Source: Phenylobacterium sp. (GTDB lineage Bacteria; Pseudomonadota; Alphaproteobacteria; Caulobacterales; Caulobacteraceae). From it: 64,000 bases of DNA. Positions 8,991 to 16,989 of this stretch are shown here, piece by piece. A program made the translations under genes and the position numbers. The first letter of the stretch is position 1; the number at the start of each line of letters is the position of its first letter. The notes under the pieces were generated by a model. It saw only the letters and a list, made by a program, of their open reading frames with translations. It had not been told where the DNA came from and ran no database searches. Location: NCBI RefSeq assembly GCF_022402485.1, contig NZ_JAKRSA010000012.1, forward strand, positions 149,050-213,049, in the 5' to 3' direction.

Positions 8991-9012
8991 CGTCCGTCAC
9001 AACGACGCCGGA

Positions 9013-9822
9013 TCAGCGGCCTTGAAACACAGGCGAGCGCTTCTCGACGAAGGCCTTTGACGCGGCCTTGTGGTCTTCGGTCATCATGGTGCGGATCATG
9101 TGGATGGCTTCGGAGTCGAGCACTTCGGTCAGAGTGCCGTGGTCGGCCACATTAAGGTTCTTCTTCATGTGGCCGATGGCGATGGTCGGCAGGCTGGCCA
9201 GGCGTCGCGCCAGTTCGCCGGCGGCCTGGGCCAGTTCAGCGGCGGGGACCGCCCGATTGACGATTCCCAGCGCGGCCGCCTCGGCGCCGGTGATGACCTC
9301 GGCCATGAAGTAGAGCTCCCTGGCCTTGGCCGCGCCCACCAGATGGCTGAGGAAATAGCTGCCTCCATAGTCGCCCGACACGCCGACTTTCGCAAAGGCC
9401 GTGGTCAGCTTGGCCTCGCTCGCGGCGATGCGCAGGTCGCAGGCCAGCGCCATGGAGAATCCCGCGCCGGCTGCGGCGCCCGGGATCACCGCCAGCGTCG
9501 GTTTGGGCATTTCGTGCAGCAGCCGGCTGAGCTCCATGCCAGTGCGCAGGCCATGTAGTTTCTGCTCGAAACTCACCCCGCCGGCTCCGCCCGGCCCACC
9601 TGGACTGTCGGCGGCGAACCCCTTGACGTCGCCGCCAGCACAGAAGGCACCGCCCGAGCCGGTGAGCACTAAAGCCCTGACCTTTGGATCGGCGGCAATT
9701 CGCAGGGCAGCCTCCGACAGGGCTGCAAGCATTTCACCCGAGAGCGCATTGCGGGCGTCGGGCCGATTCATGGTCAAGGTGGCGACGCCATCCTCAATCG
9801 TCTCGAGCAAATGGTCGGTCAT
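9013..9822 (-). CDS. Enoyl-CoA hydratase/isomerase family protein 2
   Basis: 269-aa crotonase-fold protein. GGAFCAGGDVKGFA (residues 57-70) and GAAAGAGFSMALACDLRIA are the two oxyanion-hole motifs, and the C-terminus VEKRSPVFQGR is family-typical. The start at 9822 follows AAGGGA; an upstream in-frame start at 9846 is less likely. It is more similar to short-chain or isomerase-type hydratases than to hydratase 1, so the two probably act on different intermediates. Site D lies 231 nt upstream, across a long leader. Confidence 0.9.
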   Translation of the reverse strand: MTDHLLETIEDGVATLTMNRPDARNALSGEMLAALSEAALRIAADPKVRALVLTGSGGAFCAGGDVKGFAADSPGGPGGAGGVSFEQKLHGLRTGMELSRLLHEMPKPTLAVIPGAAAGAGFSMALACDLRIAASEAKLTTAFAKVGVSGDYGGSYFLSHLVGAAKARELYFMAEVITGAEAAALGIVNRAVPAAELAQAAGELARRLASLPTIAIGHMKKNLNVADHGTLTEVLDSEAIHMIRTMMTEDHKAASKAFVEKRSPVFQGR

Positions 9823-10010
9823 GGCATGAAGTCCCTTTGTGATCATGATTTCCGCTGTGCGGCTCGGCGTTGGGTCTCGCCCCGGCGACCCAGCTCAGCA
9901 CGACGCATCGTACGCTTGCTGACGGCTCGCTTGGATTCGGAACCAGTATTCCCGTTCAAGAGATATTGTACGGCCCGATTGTCAAGCCGATCAGCGGGCA
10001 AGACCGAAAA

Positions 10011-10042
10011 TTCGGGTTGCCTCCACTTCGGGTTGCCTCCAC
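10011..10042. repeat. Tandem duplication of a 16-mer
   Basis: TTCGGGTTGCCTCCAC occurs twice head-to-tail without any mismatch, eleven bases before site D. A perfect copy suggests a recent replication-slippage event. It shifts the spacing of upstream elements relative to the operator. Confidence 0.7.
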
Positions 10043-10052
10043 CATGTATCCC

Positions 10053-10070
10053 GAACGATTATTCCGCTTC
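10053..10070. promoter_or_regulatory. Predicted operator, site D
   Basis: GAACGATTATTCCGCTTC (minus: GAAGCGGAATAATCGTTC) lies between enoyl-CoA hydratase 2 (minus) and TetR 2 (plus, start 10351). Because it precedes a TetR gene it is the best autoregulatory candidate, although the 281-nt distance is long. It matches site C at 16 of 18 positions. Confidence 0.5.
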
Positions 10071-10350
10071 AATTATGGACGCGGCGCGGTGACTGTCACT
10101 TGCCGTGAGGTTTCTGGCAGAGCGCCGGTGGTACGGCCGGGCGTCCCGATATTGGAGAAGATTCGGTGCGCCGCCTGAAGTCTCCGGTAGCGGCTCGAAC
10201 GAAATACAGAACAAAACTGCCGCAAACGTGTACTTGGACTTCCGATCCGCGGTGAGTCCCCAGGGACAATCCGCAGGCGTTCGGCCATCATCGGCCGGGG
10301 CCACTCGGTTGTCCAAGGAACGTTGAGCAAAGTCGTACAACGAAGAGCAG

Positions 10351-11013
10351 ATGGTCGATCCTAGCACCTCAGACATCGACGGACTTGATGGCGTCTACCC
10401 TGCCAGGCAGGCGCGAAGCCGAATGGCCCGAGAGCGGCTGCTCGTTGCCGGAAACGCCGTCTTCGCGAGCAAGGGTTATGACGACACCCATGTGACGGAG
10501 ATCGCCAGCGCGGCCGGATATTCGATCGGCACATTCTATGCGCGGTTCCGCGACAAGGATGCGCTGTTCGCCGCGCTGCAGCACCGCTTCACTCGTCGCG
10601 GCCGCGCAAACATCGAGAAGTTTTTTGACCTGAAGCGATGGGATGACGCTCCACCAGCGGAGGTCATAGAAGCCTATATCGAAGGCACCCTCAGGGTGCT
10701 GGCACGGCACTCGGGCTTCTTCCGGGCGCTCTACCAGAGAAGTTTGGTCGGCGACGAGACGGTCCATTGGCCCGAACTAAGAGCCGGGACTCAATTCGCT
10801 GCCTTGAAGATCGCCGAACTCATCCGGCGCAAAGCGCCTGAAGCGGACCGCCCCGACCTGAACGCGCTATGTGTTTTTTGCCTGCGCACATCAGAAGGAA
10901 TGCTCATCCACCGCATTCTGAATTGGGAGATCAATGAGGAGTTTACGCAAGATTATATCGTAAAGACCCTCACGCTCATGATCGCTTCCACTCTTAACAT
11001 TCGCACGGTCTGA
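10351..11013 (+). CDS. TetR/AcrR-family transcriptional regulator 2
   Basis: 220 aa, with an N-terminal helix-turn-helix (about residues 22-70; VTEIASAAGYSIGTFYARF) and a C-terminal helical effector domain. It is a clear paralogue of the regulator at 5203. The codon use in its last third is more AT-rich than in the metabolic genes. It is followed 110 nt later by the TonB-dependent receptor on the same strand. It is the most plausible regulator of the six-site regulon because site D precedes it and site F precedes the next gene. Confidence 0.88.
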   Translation: MVDPSTSDIDGLDGVYPARQARSRMARERLLVAGNAVFASKGYDDTHVTEIASAAGYSIGTFYARFRDKDALFAALQHRFTRRGRANIEKFFDLKRWDDAPPAEVIEAYIEGTLRVLARHSGFFRALYQRSLVGDETVHWPELRAGTQFAALKIAELIRRKAPEADRPDLNALCVFCLRTSEGMLIHRILNWEINEEFTQDYIVKTLTLMIASTLNIRTV

Positions 11014-11074
11014 GGCCCAGGCGAATCTTCCCACTGATTGGGCTTTAAAAGGCCCGGCGGCCGTGGCATTATCG

Positions 11075-11092
11075 GAACCAAGAATCTCATTC
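11075..11092. promoter_or_regulatory. Weak predicted operator, site F
   Basis: GAACCAAGAATCTCATTC lies 31 nt upstream of the chosen start of the TonB-dependent receptor. It keeps the GAAC and ATTC arms but departs from the consensus in the centre, so it is the weakest of the six. Confidence 0.3.
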
Positions 11093-11122
11093 GCATTTTA
11101 TGCAAATAGAGGGGCGGTTTCG

Positions 11123-13453
11123 ATGACATTGAATTGTACCTGCAAAAGTGCATTGGCTTTAGGGAGCGTCATCACCGCTCTGAATTGGGGGTCACCGGCT
11201 CTCGCGCAGACGACAGGAGTCGAGCTCGAAGAATTAGTGGTCACCGCCCAGAAACGGGTCGAGAACGTTCAGGACGTGCCAATTTCCATCGTGGCGGTTA
11301 GCGGTGCCGAGATTGATCGGGCACATATCCAGAACTTTTCGCAGTTGACCTCCGTTGTTCCGAGCCTGCAGTTCAGCACCTCGAACAACTTCCGGAACGC
11401 GACGATCTCACTGCGAGGCATCGGCCAGTCGGGCGCTAATCCCGGTATCGAGTCCAGCGTCGGCGTCTTCATCGATGGCGCCTATGTGCCAGGGTCCAGC
11501 GCCCTGATTGCAGACCTGACGGACATCCAGTCGGTAGAGGTGCTGAGCGGCCCGCAGGGTACGCTTTATGGCCGCAACACGCCTCTGGGCGCGGTCAATA
11601 TCGTCACGCGCGAACCGCAGGTCGATCTGGAAGCCATGTTGACCGCAGGCTACGGCAACTACGATCAGACGTCCGTGAAGGGCTATGTGGGCGGGGCGCT
11701 GGCGACCAATGTGGCCTCGCGCGCCTCGTTCTGGGCCCGCGATCGAAGTGGCTTTGCCTACAACCTTGCGACCGGGAAACACGTCAATGACTTCGCGGGC
11801 GCAGGCGGACGCCTCCGCACAGTCTGGAAGCCCTCTGACGCCCTCAAGCTCGACCTCGCGACCTACTACTCCAACGTATCGGCCAATGACGGGGTCTCCG
11901 ATGTCATCGACGCGGCGGGACCCACTGGGGTGGCGACGCCCGGCTACCTCGCGGCGACGGCGGCGCTGGGATATACGTTTCAGAACTACGGAAACCGCGA
12001 CTTCGTCGTCCAGACCCAGGATCTAACCAACTCCAAGGCGATCGCGTATGGTTCCAGTCTGACCGTAAACTACGCGTTCGGTAACGGCTACACGCTGACC
12101 GCGATCACCGCGGGTGACTACAACAAGGGCGGCGGAAATCCCTACGCCAACGCGGCGTTGCCTCAGAAAATCCTGATCCTTACGGAGCAGGGGATCATCA
12201 AGTCCTCAAGCCAGGAGCTGCGCCTAGCCTCACCGGCGGGCCGCCGGCTAGAATACATCGCGGGACTTTACGCCTATCGCCAGACCTATGACTTTAACTC
12301 GACGGTGACGATCGGTCCCGATGCCAATCGATTGTTGCCGCTGCCGGCTGCGGCGGGCGGGCCGACCCGGTTCAAGGCCGGCGACACGGAAGTTACCAAC
12401 GTCAAACTGAACACCGAAAGTGAAGCGGTGTTCGGAACAGCCTGGTTCAATCTCACCGACACCTGGAAGATCCAGGCGGGGGCGCGCTATGTGTGGGAGC
12501 ACAAGGACGGCACCATCTTCCATGTGAACCTTCCCGGCGCCAACGCCGCCTTCCGGGCAGCCTTTGGTCCGAATCCGGTCGGACCAGTCTCGCGCACAGA
12601 GAACAATTTCACCTGGCTGTTGAGCACTCAATACAAGATCACACCCGACATCATGGTCTTCGCCACCGTCTCGACCGGCTGGAAATCCGGGGGGTTCAAC
12701 GCCCGACTGACCCCCGTCGGCGTGCCCGTGGAGTTCGAATCCGAATCCTCGACCGACTATGCGGTGGGGATCAAATCCGAACTGTTCGACCGCCGGTTCC
12801 GGCTCAATGTGACGGCCTTCGACATCGAGTTGAAGAACTTCCAGTCCTCGATCCTGAACCCTGTAACCCGCTCCGGGTTCATCACCGGAAACGCCGGTGC
12901 CCGCGAAACCCGGGGCGTCGAGGCCGACTTCGTAGCGGTCCTTTCGGAACATGTGCGGCTGAACGGCGGCATCACCTATCTGGCGGCCGAATACACCGAC
13001 TATGCCAACGGTCCTTGCTACAGCGGAAGACCGTCGGACGGTGCCGCGCCCGGAACCTGCACCTTCAACGGTCTGCGGCCCGACAGGTCACCGAAGGTCA
13101 AGCTGAACATTGCGGCGAACTACGTCACCCCGATCAGCGACCATCTGTCGTTGGACGCCCGTTTGGAAGTGCAGCACACCAGCTCGCAGACCTATGATGC
13201 GGCTCTGGACCCCAACACCCGGGAACCGGCGGTCACCCTGCTGAACGGCAACATCGCCCTCAAGCCAAAGGAGGGGCGCTGGGCGTTGGGTCTGTGGGCT
13301 CGGAATCTTACCGACGAGCACCACTTCCAGTTCATTAGCGCCACCCCAGCAACCACGCTTGTGAGCACCGGTGGGGTAGCTGGCGGACGAGGCTACAGCG
13401 GCTACTATGCCGAGCCTCGCACCTATGGCGTCGAGCTGACGATCCGCTACTAG
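11123..13453 (+). CDS. TonB-dependent outer-membrane receptor
   Basis: 776 aa from the ATG at 11123, preceded by GAGGGGCGG. A short signal peptide ends near SPALAQ, followed by a TonB box (ELVVTAQKR), a plug domain with SLRGIGQSG, GVFIDGAYV and GPQGTLYGRNT, and a C-terminal beta-barrel ending in an aromatic residue (LTIRY). It would take up a scarce substrate across the outer membrane using TonB energy. In this setting it probably imports the compound degraded by the neighbouring CoA pathway rather than a siderophore. There is no partner FecI/FecR pair. The upstream in-frame start at 11063 is rejected because it would precede the signal peptide. Confidence 0.92.
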   Translation: MTLNCTCKSALALGSVITALNWGSPALAQTTGVELEELVVTAQKRVENVQDVPISIVAVSGAEIDRAHIQNFSQLTSVVPSLQFSTSNNFRNATISLRGIGQSGANPGIESSVGVFIDGAYVPGSSALIADLTDIQSVEVLSGPQGTLYGRNTPLGAVNIVTREPQVDLEAMLTAGYGNYDQTSVKGYVGGALATNVASRASFWARDRSGFAYNLATGKHVNDFAGAGGRLRTVWKPSDALKLDLATYYSNVSANDGVSDVIDAAGPTGVATPGYLAATAALGYTFQNYGNRDFVVQTQDLTNSKAIAYGSSLTVNYAFGNGYTLTAITAGDYNKGGGNPYANAALPQKILILTEQGIIKSSSQELRLASPAGRRLEYIAGLYAYRQTYDFNSTVTIGPDANRLLPLPAAAGGPTRFKAGDTEVTNVKLNTESEAVFGTAWFNLTDTWKIQAGARYVWEHKDGTIFHVNLPGANAAFRAAFGPNPVGPVSRTENNFTWLLSTQYKITPDIMVFATVSTGWKSGGFNARLTPVGVPVEFESESSTDYAVGIKSELFDRRFRLNVTAFDIELKNFQSSILNPVTRSGFITGNAGARETRGVEADFVAVLSEHVRLNGGITYLAAEYTDYANGPCYSGRPSDGAAPGTCTFNGLRPDRSPKVKLNIAANYVTPISDHLSLDARLEVQHTSSQTYDAALDPNTREPAVTLLNGNIALKPKEGRWALGLWARNLTDEHHFQFISATPATTLVSTGGVAGGRGYSGYYAEPRTYGVELTIRY

Positions 13454-13557
13454 CCGCCCGACCTGGGCTCCGAACATCCAAACCCTTGATACCGGCGACC
13501 CCCGCGGGCCGCCGGCCACTTGACCCCACGCGGGTCGCAACTCACGGACTAGCAAGT

Positions 13558-14535
13558 ATGATCAAGACACGCATCACCGAGATGTTCGGCGTGGAGACTC
13601 CCCTCGTGATGGGTGGGATGACCGGGGTGAGCTATGCGCCCCTGGTGGCGGCGGTGGCGGAGGCGGGGGCTCTGGGGTTCCTGGTGGCACACCTTTACCC
13701 CACGGCTGAGGCGCTGATGGAAGCGATCCAGCAGATTCGTGACAAGACCGACAAGCCGTTCGGGGTGAACCTGACCATCCTGCCGTCGCTGAACCCGATC
13801 CCCTATGATGAGTATCGCCGGGCGATCATCGAGAGCGGGGTGAAGATCGTGGAGACCGCCGGGCGCAACCCGGTGGCCCACATGCCGGACTTCAAGGAGG
13901 CTGGGGTCAAGGTGATCCACAAATGCACCTCGGTGCGTCATGCAGTGACCGCCGCCGCCCTGGGCGTGGACGTGATCAGCATCGATGGCTTTGAGTGCGC
14001 CGGTCACCCCGGTGAGGACGACATCGGCCTGGTGGTGCTGCTGCCGGCCACGGTGGACAAGCTGGACATTCCGGTGATCGCCTCCGGCGGCATGGCCGAT
14101 GGCCGCAGCCTAGTGGCGGCCCTGGCCCTGGGCGCCGAGGGGGTCAACATGGGCACACGGTTCATGGCCACCCGCGAGGCGGAGATCCATGAGAATGTGA
14201 AGAAGAAGATCGTCGAGAACACTGAACGCGACACCATCCTCACCAACCGCACCTTGCAGAATACAGCCCGCGTGGCGCGAAACGCTGTGTCGAAGGAGGT
14301 CGTCGAGATTCAACGCGACCCCACAAAGACTATCGAGGACGTGCGCCATCTGGTCGCGGGTATCCGCGGGCGCACAAACGTCATGCAGGCCGGCGACATG
14401 GATGGCGGCATTTGGACCGTTGGTCAGAGCCAGGGGCTGATCCACGACATTCCCACGTGCGCCGAACTGGTGCGCAACATCATGGCCCAGGCCGAAGATG
14501 TCTTGGCCTACAACGCCGCCCGACGCGTGGCGTGA
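13558..14535 (+). CDS. Nitronate monooxygenase-like / FabK-like flavoprotein
   Basis: 325-aa TIM-barrel FMN protein. It opens with TPLVMGGMTGVSYAPLVAAV (substrate/FMN entry), carries GFECAGHPGEDD with the catalytic-type His150, and VIASGGMADGR and GAEGVNMGTRF phosphate-binding loops. Family members oxidise nitronates, or act as enoyl reductases or 2-ketoacyl-type oxidoreductases in catabolic clusters, so the true reaction is open. The start at 13558 is where similarity begins. It follows the receptor by about 105 nt on the same strand and may be in its operon. Confidence 0.85.
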   Translation: MIKTRITEMFGVETPLVMGGMTGVSYAPLVAAVAEAGALGFLVAHLYPTAEALMEAIQQIRDKTDKPFGVNLTILPSLNPIPYDEYRRAIIESGVKIVETAGRNPVAHMPDFKEAGVKVIHKCTSVRHAVTAAALGVDVISIDGFECAGHPGEDDIGLVVLLPATVDKLDIPVIASGGMADGRSLVAALALGAEGVNMGTRFMATREAEIHENVKKKIVENTERDTILTNRTLQNTARVARNAVSKEVVEIQRDPTKTIEDVRHLVAGIRGRTNVMQAGDMDGGIWTVGQSQGLIHDIPTCAELVRNIMAQAEDVLAYNAARRVA

Positions 14536-14735
14536 GGGCCGACCGAATCAGGTCGAGGAACTCCAGAATCGCTGCGATAAACGCGACGCTTGCCGAAGGG
14601 GCAGATAATCGGTGTCGGCACCGGGGCACCCTGCTGCTCGCTGCGACCGCGGCCGTAACGGCCGTGGCCCAGGCCCCCACCCCGCCTACCTTCGGTCCCG
14701 ACAAGGTCGGACCGCCCGTAGATATCGCTATGTAG

Positions 14736-14948
14736 CTGAACGAGGAGGTTCACTTCAAAGGGGTCAAAGAAGTCAAGGCGATCATCGCGACGAAGTCCGG
14801 CACAAGCATTGAGCCCGCCGGGACCGTCGCCTTCGGGCGCCAGCAGATCGCCGGCTACAAGCTGCCTAAGACGGTAGACTTCGTCGATGCGATCGCGCTC
14901 AACGCCTCGGGAAAAATCCTGCGCCGCGATCCGCGCAAGGCCTTTTGA
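14736..14948 (+). pseudogene. C-terminal stub of an acyl-CoA synthetase
   Basis: In one frame this segment encodes VKEVKAIIATKSG and later RQQIAGYKLPKTVDFVDAI and NASGKILRRDPRKAF followed by a stop. That is the last 60 or so residues of an AMP-forming ligase and closely resembles the end of CoA ligase 2. An in-frame TAG at 14733 separates it from an upstream frame carrying LLLAATAAVTAVAQAPTPP, which looks like a stranded signal peptide of another lost gene. The rest of the ligase is missing. The stub ends 15 nt before the insertion sequence. Confidence 0.75.
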
Positions 14949-14962
14949 GAAGACCGCGAAAG

Positions 14963-15803
14963 CTAGGCTCAGGACTCATTGGTCATAGCCAGAAGATGAC
15001 GGTTGCGGCGATGGCGGGCATGAAGGTTTGGGCGCATCGGTCGTAGCGGGTGTGGATACGTCGCCAGTCCTTGAGCCTGCCGAACATGTTCTCGATCCTG
15101 TGGCGCTGGCGACAGAGGGTCCAGTCGTGATCGGTGTGGACCTTTCGGTTGGCCTTTGACGGGATGCACGAGGTGATGCCCCGCTGGATCAGCGCGGCCC
15201 GGAACCAGTCGGCGTCGTAGCCCCGGTCGCCCAGCATGGCCTTGGCTTTGGGCAGGGCGTCGATCATCAGGGCGGCCCCCTTGTAGTCACTCATCTGCCC
15301 ATCGGAGAGCAACAGGACCAGCAGACGCCCGTGGCCGTCGCACACGGCGTGGAGCTTGGAGTTCAGCCCGCCCTTGGTGCGCCCGATACGTCGGGCAACA
15401 GCCCCTTTATGAGCAGACTAGCCGCCGTCTGATGGGCCTTCAGGTGGGTGGCGTCGATCATCAATCGCTCGGGCCGAGGCCCCTTGGCCGACAGTTCAGC
15501 GAAGATCCGGTTGAACACGCCCAAACGGCTCCAGCGGATGAACCGGCTGTAGATCGTCTTCTGCGGCCCGTAATCCCTCGGCGCATCACGCCAGCGCAAG
15601 CCGCTGCGGATCACGAAGATGATGCCACTCAGCACTCGCTTCTCGTCCAACCGTGGATTGCCGTGCGACTGGGGGAAACACGGCTCTATCCGCCGCGTCC
15701 GCTTATCCGTCAGCCAGAACAGATCACTCATGACAGGCTCTCCGCCACAAGTGAATGAGATCGAATACGCCCTGCGTGTCCCTTTAGCGGGTCCTGAGCC
15801 TAG
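14963..15803 (-). mobile_element. IS5-family insertion sequence
   Basis: The element is bounded by inverted copies of CTAGGCTCAGGAC at 14963-14975 and GTCCTGAGCCTAG at 15791-15803. The outer CTAG at both ends fits the YTAR target duplication of the IS5 family, leaving 10-bp matching ends inside (GGCTCAGGAC). About 840 bp in total, it holds one transposase gene in two overlapping frames. It lies between the ligase stub and the second GST-like gene and does not itself break an intact gene. Confidence 0.85.
14983..15731 (-). CDS. IS5-family transposase, two frames joined by -1 frameshift
   Basis: The first frame (15363-15731) begins MSDLFWLTDKRTRRIEPCFP and includes LMIDATHLKAHQTA with the first catalytic Asp. 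The second frame (to 14983) contains GRTKGGLNSKLHAVCDGHGR, LGDRGYDADWFR with the second Asp, and HRIENMFGRLKDWRRI with the catalytic Glu. They join through a slippery A_AAG_GGG at 15402-15408 (minus strand), where a -1 slip gives the canonical KGAVARRIGRTKGG junction. Programmed frameshifting of this kind is known in IS5/IS427 relatives, so the element is probably functional rather than broken. Confidence 0.85.
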
Positions 15804-15808
15804 GAAGT

Positions 15809-15841
15809 GACAGCTTGAAGTGGTTTCTACTTCAAGCTGTC
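15809..15841. repeat. Perfect 13-bp hairpin overlapping a stop codon
   Basis: GACAGCTTGAAGT at 15809-15821 pairs with ACTTCAAGCTGTC at 15829-15841 around a 7-nt loop. The stem includes the last codons and the stop of the GST-like gene. It has no T-tract, so a factor-independent terminator is doubtful; it may protect the mRNA end. Confidence 0.6.
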
Positions 15842-16875
15842 ATGGGTGAGCCGAACAGCACCTCGCAACCTGTTCCGGCCAGGGCGGCGTCGGCCCGTTT
15901 GCGGTCTGCGGGCGCGAGGGCGGTATATTCTTGACGTAGCCACATCAGACATTTGGCCTGGTAGGTGAACGGCTGTTGCACCCACCTCTGGCCGTCGATC
16001 TCGGTGACTACTTCCGCTGCTCCCGCTTGCACCGCCTTCGCGTTGGCCAGCAGCAGGGGCGCATAGACCCGGCCCACTTCCTTGAGGATTGCGGTCAAGG
16101 TGGACGGCAGGGCGGTGATGTCGAACCAGTCGGCATCGGTGGGTTCGAGACCCGTCAAATCCTCCGCAGCGCTCGTCCAGGCGAAGACGCGGGGTGCCTT
16201 GACAGCTGTTATAGCCATGGGCGTTGGGTCGAACAGAGCTAGTTGGGTGAGTTGGCCCAGGCAGCCGAAGTCGCCGGCACCAGGCCGTTCGCCGAGCAGG
16301 AACCTGTGCACGGTCAGGTGCGCCTCCATGGCTTCCAGAAAACGCAGGTAGCTGGCTTCGATCAGCCCCCAGGTTGACTCGTTCGAGCCCACATAGCGCA
16401 GTCGCGGGATCTGCCGGCCGGAAATGGTTTCGCCCGCCTCCTTCAACGCCGCGTCGGGCATGAGCCCACGGGTCCACGCTGGCAGAATGGCTGCAGCGTG
16501 GGCGATATCATCAGCGTAGTGCCAGCGATAATGGAACATCGCCTTAGTCAGCCATTCGTCACCGTAGTCCTCCAGCAGCGCGTCCAGTAGGGCCAGAGCC
16601 GGGTCGGCGGGCCGCACCGATCGCCCAGCGAACATCTTCTCCAGGTGCCGGATGATCGGGGTGGAGTCGGTCATCGCCTGCAGTTGGCCCTCGGCATCGG
16701 GGAAGTAGAACGTGGGTAGCAAGCCCACCTTGGCTCGCGGCAGGCCCTGGACCTCATGCGAGGCCAGGATCAAACGATATGCGATCCGCCGGTAGCGGAG
16801 CACAGCCAGCATCTTGCGGGTGTAGGGCGAGCCCGGCACCCCGTGCAACGCCACCAGATCATGCACGACAGCCAT
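15832..16875 (-). CDS. Long glutathione S-transferase-like protein (paralogue 2)
   Basis: 347 aa with a GST thioredoxin-fold start (ALHGVPGSPYTRKMLAVLRY, LLPTFYFPDAEG, MTDSTPIIRHLE) and a long alpha-helical C-domain. It shares with the protein at 2412 the TPII-HLE block, the EWLTKAMFHYRWHY-type motif, a GERPxxxDFxxxG stretch and YAPLLLANAKAV. It therefore belongs to the same extended family. The two copies flank the catabolic cluster and each has an 18-bp dyad upstream (sites B and E), so both are probably co-regulated with the pathway. The reaction is unknown. Confidence 0.8.
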   Translation of the reverse strand: MAVVHDLVALHGVPGSPYTRKMLAVLRYRRIAYRLILASHEVQGLPRAKVGLLPTFYFPDAEGQLQAMTDSTPIIRHLEKMFAGRSVRPADPALALLDALLEDYGDEWLTKAMFHYRWHYADDIAHAAAILPAWTRGLMPDAALKEAGETISGRQIPRLRYVGSNESTWGLIEASYLRFLEAMEAHLTVHRFLLGERPGAGDFGCLGQLTQLALFDPTPMAITAVKAPRVFAWTSAAEDLTGLEPTDADWFDITALPSTLTAILKEVGRVYAPLLLANAKAVQAGAAEVVTEIDGQRWVQQPFTYQAKCLMWLRQEYTALAPADRKRADAALAGTGCEVLFGSPMTA

Positions 16876-16989
16876 CTCAACTCTCTCGCATTTTAATCAT
16901 TGGAATTTAGTAGAACCGAAATTATAGTTCCTAATTCCACATTGGAATAGCTGAATCAAGCTAAATTTATACTCGCATTGGGGGTACCC
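16876..16989. other. AT-rich leader with no gene
   Basis: This stretch upstream of the second GST-like gene is noticeably AT-rich. It contains site E and no reading frame. It presumably holds the promoter of the GST-like gene. Confidence 0.5.
16913..16930. promoter_or_regulatory. Predicted operator, site E
   Basis: GAACCGAAATTATAGTTC is the most symmetric copy, with GAAC and GTTC arms. It lies 38 nt upstream of the second GST-like gene start and shares 15 of 18 positions with site B. Confidence 0.5.

Larger units (their letters stand above)
9823..10350. other. Long divergent intergenic region with operator and tandem 16-mer
   Basis: This 528-nt stretch between enoyl-CoA hydratase 2 and TetR 2 holds no convincing gene. 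It contains site D (10053-10070) and, just before it, an exact tandem duplication of TTCGGGTTGCCTCCAC at 10011-10026 and 10027-10042. Base composition is less GC-rich than in the genes. It probably carries the promoters of both flanking genes. Confidence 0.5.

Noticed and set aside
9840..9860. Additional dyad copy (TGATTTCCGCT) near hydratase 2
   Set aside because: It needs a two-base gap to align with sites C and D, so it does not meet the pattern.
15832..16477. Long minus-strand frame inside the second GST-like gene
   Set aside because: It is an alternative reading of the same DNA, rich in Arg/Pro/Gly with no family motif.
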